This document shows positions 60,249-64,000 of a stretch of DNA of 64,000 bases, piece after piece. The translations under genes were made by a program, and so were the position numbers. Position 1 is the first letter of the stretch. Every line of letters starts with the position of its first letter. The notes beneath the pieces were generated by a model. It did not search any database and was not told the origin of the DNA. It saw only the letters and a program-made list of their open reading frames with translations. Source of the DNA: Auricularia sp. M13 (Eukaryota > Basidiomycota > Agaricomycetes > Auriculariales > Auriculariaceae); the NCBI GenBank assembly GCA_037042915.1, contig CM073201.1, forward strand, positions 3,410,001 to 3,474,000. Reading direction: 5' to 3'.

Positions 60249-63200
60249 ATGCCCGCCACTACCCGCAGTCGCAAACCCGTATCCGCCGCGCAGGTGGCAT
60301 CTACGGCTACCGGACCTGTAGGCACTGAAGCAGCGGCTTCCGCGGCAGATGGGGAACCATCGGTCACAGGCCCGACGGCTCAACCTTCAGCTGCTGTGGC
60401 GACTGCTGGGCCGGACGGCGACGTGGATGGGAACGCTGGGCCTGCGGTAGACGAGACGGAGGTTCGTCAAACTTTTGTCAGTACTGGCATATGTTGACAA
60501 TGAATGCAGGACGAGTCTGCTGCTGCGCCGAGCACGTCGAAGTTGCGCAAGCCCAAGGCGAAATCAAAGGCTTCGACTCAGAAGAAGCCTGCCAAGTCCA
60601 AAGGCCCAGTGAGCTGAACCGCGTACATAGTTCGATGCACGCGCTTAACGTTCTATTGCACTAGGCCAGCAGGAAAGGCAAGGCGAAGCAGGTCGTCGCG
60701 GATGAGGACGGTGAAGACCCCGCCCAGGTGTGTATCTGGGACATGCACATGAGTGCCCGACTTTCGGTGCTGATTGCGTTATAGCTGTCAGCCATCGACG
60801 AGGCCGCGCCTCCCCCTGACAACGCCGCGCAAGCCATGGCGAGCATCAGCGCCGCCAGTGCTGCTGCAACTGCAGCTGCGGACAACGAGGGTGCGGTCAG
60901 CGACGTCGAGGATGATGTCGACGACGACAACGCCTTCATCCGTCTTCCTGCGATTACCCGAGGACGTGGGCGCGGTGGCAGAGTCTCGAGCCTGGGTCGC
61001 GCATCCACGCGCGCAGCCGCACTCGTGCTCCCGTGGTGGATGTTTCTGTGCGTAGGCCATTGCTAAGACCTCGCGCGCTCGCTTACACGAAGACAGACTA
61101 TCAGGGTTTCCGTCCCCGCCCCTGTGAAGACTGGGAATGCTTTCAAGGACGCCAAAGCCCGCATGGATGTTATTTTCAGTGCCATTTCCCAAGTACGCAG
61201 CTTGGCTGGCAACGCACTGGCAGATCGCGGCGAAAGAATGGGTCCGGACTGGGAAAACGCGCAGACTCTCGAGCTCAAGGCTGAGCTCGCCAATCTCGTG
61301 AGTCGATGTCTGCGTAATATGTGCGGGCATTGATTTATTCACTAGTTGGGATGGTCACTGGAGAACAAAGAACCCAAGAGCCCGCGGTACACTGGTCCCC
61401 GTTACCGTCGTCATCGCCCGAGCCAGAGGATGCGGTTGAGATGCTTGCTGTCACCGCGGCTGCGCTGACCGCTCCAATCTCCCTGCTACCGCCCCCGCTG
61501 TGCCTATTACTGCCTCGACTGCGCCTACCTCCGCTACGCCAACCTCCACCGCCACAGCGCCTGCTACGTCCTTCGCTGCACCTACCTCCGCCCCCGCTGC
61601 ACCTACCTCCGCCCCCGCTGCGGTCCCCACTGCGCCTACCTCCGCCCCCACTGCGCCTACCTCCGCCCCCGCTGCGCCTGACGCCCCCGCTGCGCCTACG
61701 GCCCCTACTGCGCCTACGGCCCCCGCTGCGCCTACGTCTGCCCCCGCTGCGCCTACCTCCGCCCCCGCTGCGCCTGACGCCCCCGCTGCGCCTACCTCCG
61801 CCCCCGTTGCGCCTGACGCCCCCGCTGCGCCTACGTCTGCCCCCGCTGCGCCTACCTCCGCCCCCGCTGCGCCTGACGCCCCCGCTGCGCCTACCTCCGC
61901 CCCCGTTGCGCCTGACGCCCCTGCCGCTGACGATGTCATGGACTGGGATCCCATCAGCCCTCGGGGCGACTCCGTCAACAACCCCGACGACGGTGCGAGT
62001 TTGTCTGAGTCGGAGAGTGAGGACATACCGCCGCCCGAATCATCGTCGAAAGGGAAGGCGAAGGTGAAGCCGGGGCCGTTGTCAAAGGCGCGGCTTGAGG
62101 AGTGGGCAGAGTATTGCGACGACATCAAGAAAACCCTCGCCGAAAAATCCGTGGAATGGGGCTGCACGCAGCGCTACCTGATCTCGAAAATGGGGATCTT
62201 CGAGACTAATACACGCCAACGTTCGGATTGGAACATGTGGGAGAGGAGCTGGTATGCCAGGAATGAGCACGACACTTCTGGTGAGTAGCGGTTATACGTT
62301 TTATCATGTTGAAACTCAGGAACCGCGAAATGAAGATCCTCAGACGAAGTTCCAGAGGTGCCGCGCCGAGTACAACGCGGAGGTCGCGGCGGCCGATACT
62401 CCGGAGAAAAGGACCGCGTTGCGCAAGAAGATCATGACCTTTAACAAGGTCTATGAGGATGGCGTCGTCAAGGAGGAACTGGCCGAAGTTGGCGCCCAGA
62501 ACGCGTTGCGGCGACTCGTCACAAGCGTTGAGGAATATGTACGTGCGCCGTTACTTGCGTAGTGCACGGTGCTGATACTTACTTGCATGCAGACGACGCC
62601 ATTCTTTCATCGCTACCACATCTCGCTGTTCGGCTTCGCCGTATGCCTGCGGCCCGGCGACATCTCAGGTATGGCAGCAAGCTGCTCGTTTGCGAACAAT
62701 GCGTATGCCCGCAAGGTCGCGGAGAAGTACCCGCACAGCATCACGAATTTCCTCGGCGAGACCATGCAAGATCAAGGGTGCGTTTTCCTGCTCGCGTATT
62801 GCTCACATATTGATTCTTATCTGCAGCGCACACCTGCAGAAGGAGGCCGATAAGGAGGACTTCAGCCCGGAGGCAGCAGACCGTGCGCTGGCCGAAGACC
62901 AGCAGGTTCGGCGGGACAGCATGCGCAACGCTCTTGCTGCGCTGATAGGTGCGCACCGGGCGTGCATACCGACCCATTATCTAACCTCGTCTCTCGTCGC
63001 AGTACGGGTTAATAGCAAGCTGGCCAAAGCGAAACGACTGCCGCAAGCGGGCTATGACAAGAAGGCGCTCGACGCCGGCTACCGCATGGTAGGGTGGCCA
63101 CCTCATGTGCCCACACCCATGAAAATCGCCCGCGGGCACTGGTCATTGGGGGACGGACGACATCAACACTCTCCTCCCTCTCGTCTACGAGTCGCTTAAC

Positions 63201-64000
63201 TGGAAAGAAGGGCAACTACCTCTGCCTCAACTTCGTTTCGAGAAGATTCCAGACGGTATGTTTCTCTTTCATTACCATTATCGGTGTGGCTGACACGATA
63301 CAGATGAGCTCGCGCTGAAGCGCGCAAACCCGAAGGATTGGCGCAATGTGGTCGTATGGTACTTCGAGGGCAACGTCGTCCACAGGCGCGTCTCGCACGT
63401 GATGCAGGACAACAACAAAGGTGGCGGTGAGAACGAGCCAACGGCCGAGCTCAGCCCGGCAGGCGCTACTTCCGTGTCGAACGAAGGCGACGCAGCTTCG
63501 TCGACGGCGAACAAGGCCAAGCGCAAGCGGGAGAAGGCCCCCGAGTCGCAGGCAAAGCGGCGAAAGGCATCACAGCCCGCGGACGGCAAGAAGTCGGAGG
63601 TCGCGACTGTCGAGCCTGCGACGAGTGTCGCGGGGCCAGCAAATGTCGGCAGGTATGTTTAGCGTATCTGCAGGCGGTACGAGGTCGTTGACAGGCGCTC
63701 CTTAGGTGATTCACTCGCCCAACACCTTGCAGGTATGTAACGTCTGCGGTTAGTGCGTAGTCGTTGATGGGCGCTCCTTAGGCGATGCCAGTGGCAAATG
63801 CCAACACGCTATCCTTCACGCGCGCGCTGGGTGGTGGACTCCCTCCTTCGGCTTTCAGCAACAACATCGACTTCCTCGGCGACTTCACGTTCCCGGAAGA
63901 TAACCAGCTCGCGCCCGCGCTGTCGCCGATGGCGATGGGCGACTTCATGAACTTCGCAACCCCGGCTGCGATACCCACTCCCGCCCAGATCTTGAGCAAT
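60249..64000 (+). CDS. Multi-exon gene of unknown function with Ala/Pro/Thr/Ser repeat, cut by window end
   Basis: ATG at 60,249 (MPATTRSRKPVSAAQ). Exons 60,249-60,461, 60,510-60,608, 60,665-60,727, 60,785-61,047 and 61,105-61,297 join in frame: an Ala/Gly-rich start, a Lys-rich basic patch (KLRKPKAKSKAS), an acidic stretch (VEDDVDDDNAF), an RGRGRGGR box and AFKDAKARMDVIFSAISQV. From 61,346 comes the minisatellite, then SESESED, RLEEWAEYCDDIKKTLAEKS, WNMWERSWYARNE, KFQRCRAEYNAEVAAADTPE, FFHRYHISLFGFAVCLRPGD, NNAYARKVAEKYPHSITNFL, RMVGWPPHVPTP, WYFEGNVVHRRV, a KRKREKAPESQAKRRK basic box, and an open last exon. Frames disagree near 61,480, 62,285 and 63,150 (the last at a run of five G), so decay or sequence errors are possible. 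Basic and RG-rich parts hint at a nuclear or nucleic-acid-binding protein; this is inference. Confidence 0.6.
61560..61925 (+). repeat. In-frame 21-bp minisatellite
   Basis: About 17 tandem copies of a 21-base unit built on CCTACCTCCGCCCCCGCTGCG (variants with GACGCC or GTC) encode APTSAPA/APDAPAA in the frame that continues into the protein downstream. The length is a multiple of three per unit, so copy number can change without breaking the frame. Confidence 0.9.

Noticed and set aside
61321-62067. 248-codon Leu/Pro-rich plus-strand frame over the minisatellite
   Set aside because: It ends soon after the repeat, whereas the APTSAPA frame continues into a structured-looking protein region.

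Overview
The window looks like nuclear DNA of an agaricomycete (mushroom-forming basidiomycete). It is GC-rich, introns are about 50-60 bp with GTGAGT/GTACGT donors and CTAAC-type branch points, an F-box gene is present, and there is a KDZ-type DNA transposon carrying cysteine-cluster and Ulp1-protease parts. No rRNA, tRNA or CRISPR array was seen.

Region 1 (about 0.4-39.2 kb) is a direct tandem array of a unit of about 9.1 kb: four full units (starting near 375, 9,479, 18,593 and 27,672) and a partial fifth (from 37,707). Each unit holds one minus-strand gene for a 123-residue secreted protein with eight cysteines (SSP) behind a TATAAAAGG promoter. The rest is mostly decayed host DNA. It includes a dead piece of the AAA+ ATPase gene CDC48, a two-exon reading frame resembling the start of a fungal BSD-domain protein, a TATA-driven intron-rich remnant, and two families of internal repeats (about 120 bp and about 473 bp). 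A sixth SSP copy lies outside the array at 42.4 kb, beyond an F-box gene. The SSP sequence after the signal peptide is identical in every readable copy, although the DNA differs at many silent sites. The array therefore looks like amplification of one small secreted protein under strong selection, with decaying neighbours carried along. Units 1-2 and 3-4 form sister pairs. Unit 4 has two internal deletions and a 1.69-kb insertion.

That insertion (33,140-34,826) is a non-autonomous DNA element with 23-bp imperfect inverted ends and a 9-bp target duplication. Two same-direction arrays of a 10-bp word, TCCGTGCGCA, 14 copies each, flank an AT-rich core. I do not recognise this family.

Region 2 (44-48 kb) is a fossil Ty3/Gypsy-type LTR retrotransposon with gag, protease and the very start of pol. 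Region 3 (48-60 kb) is a transposon-rich stretch. It has several small coiled-coil reading frames, a 469-bp MITE-like element containing five-base telomere-like (CCTAA)n tracts, and a minus-strand KDZ transposon (about 52.6-57.3 kb) with cysteine cluster, RNase H-fold transposase motifs, coiled-coil tail and Ulp1 protease, damaged by several frameshifts. Short palindromic words around CTAGGC recur on both sides of it. Region 4 (60.2 kb to the end) is a plus-strand multi-exon gene of unknown function with an in-frame Ala/Pro/Thr/Ser minisatellite. It runs off the window.
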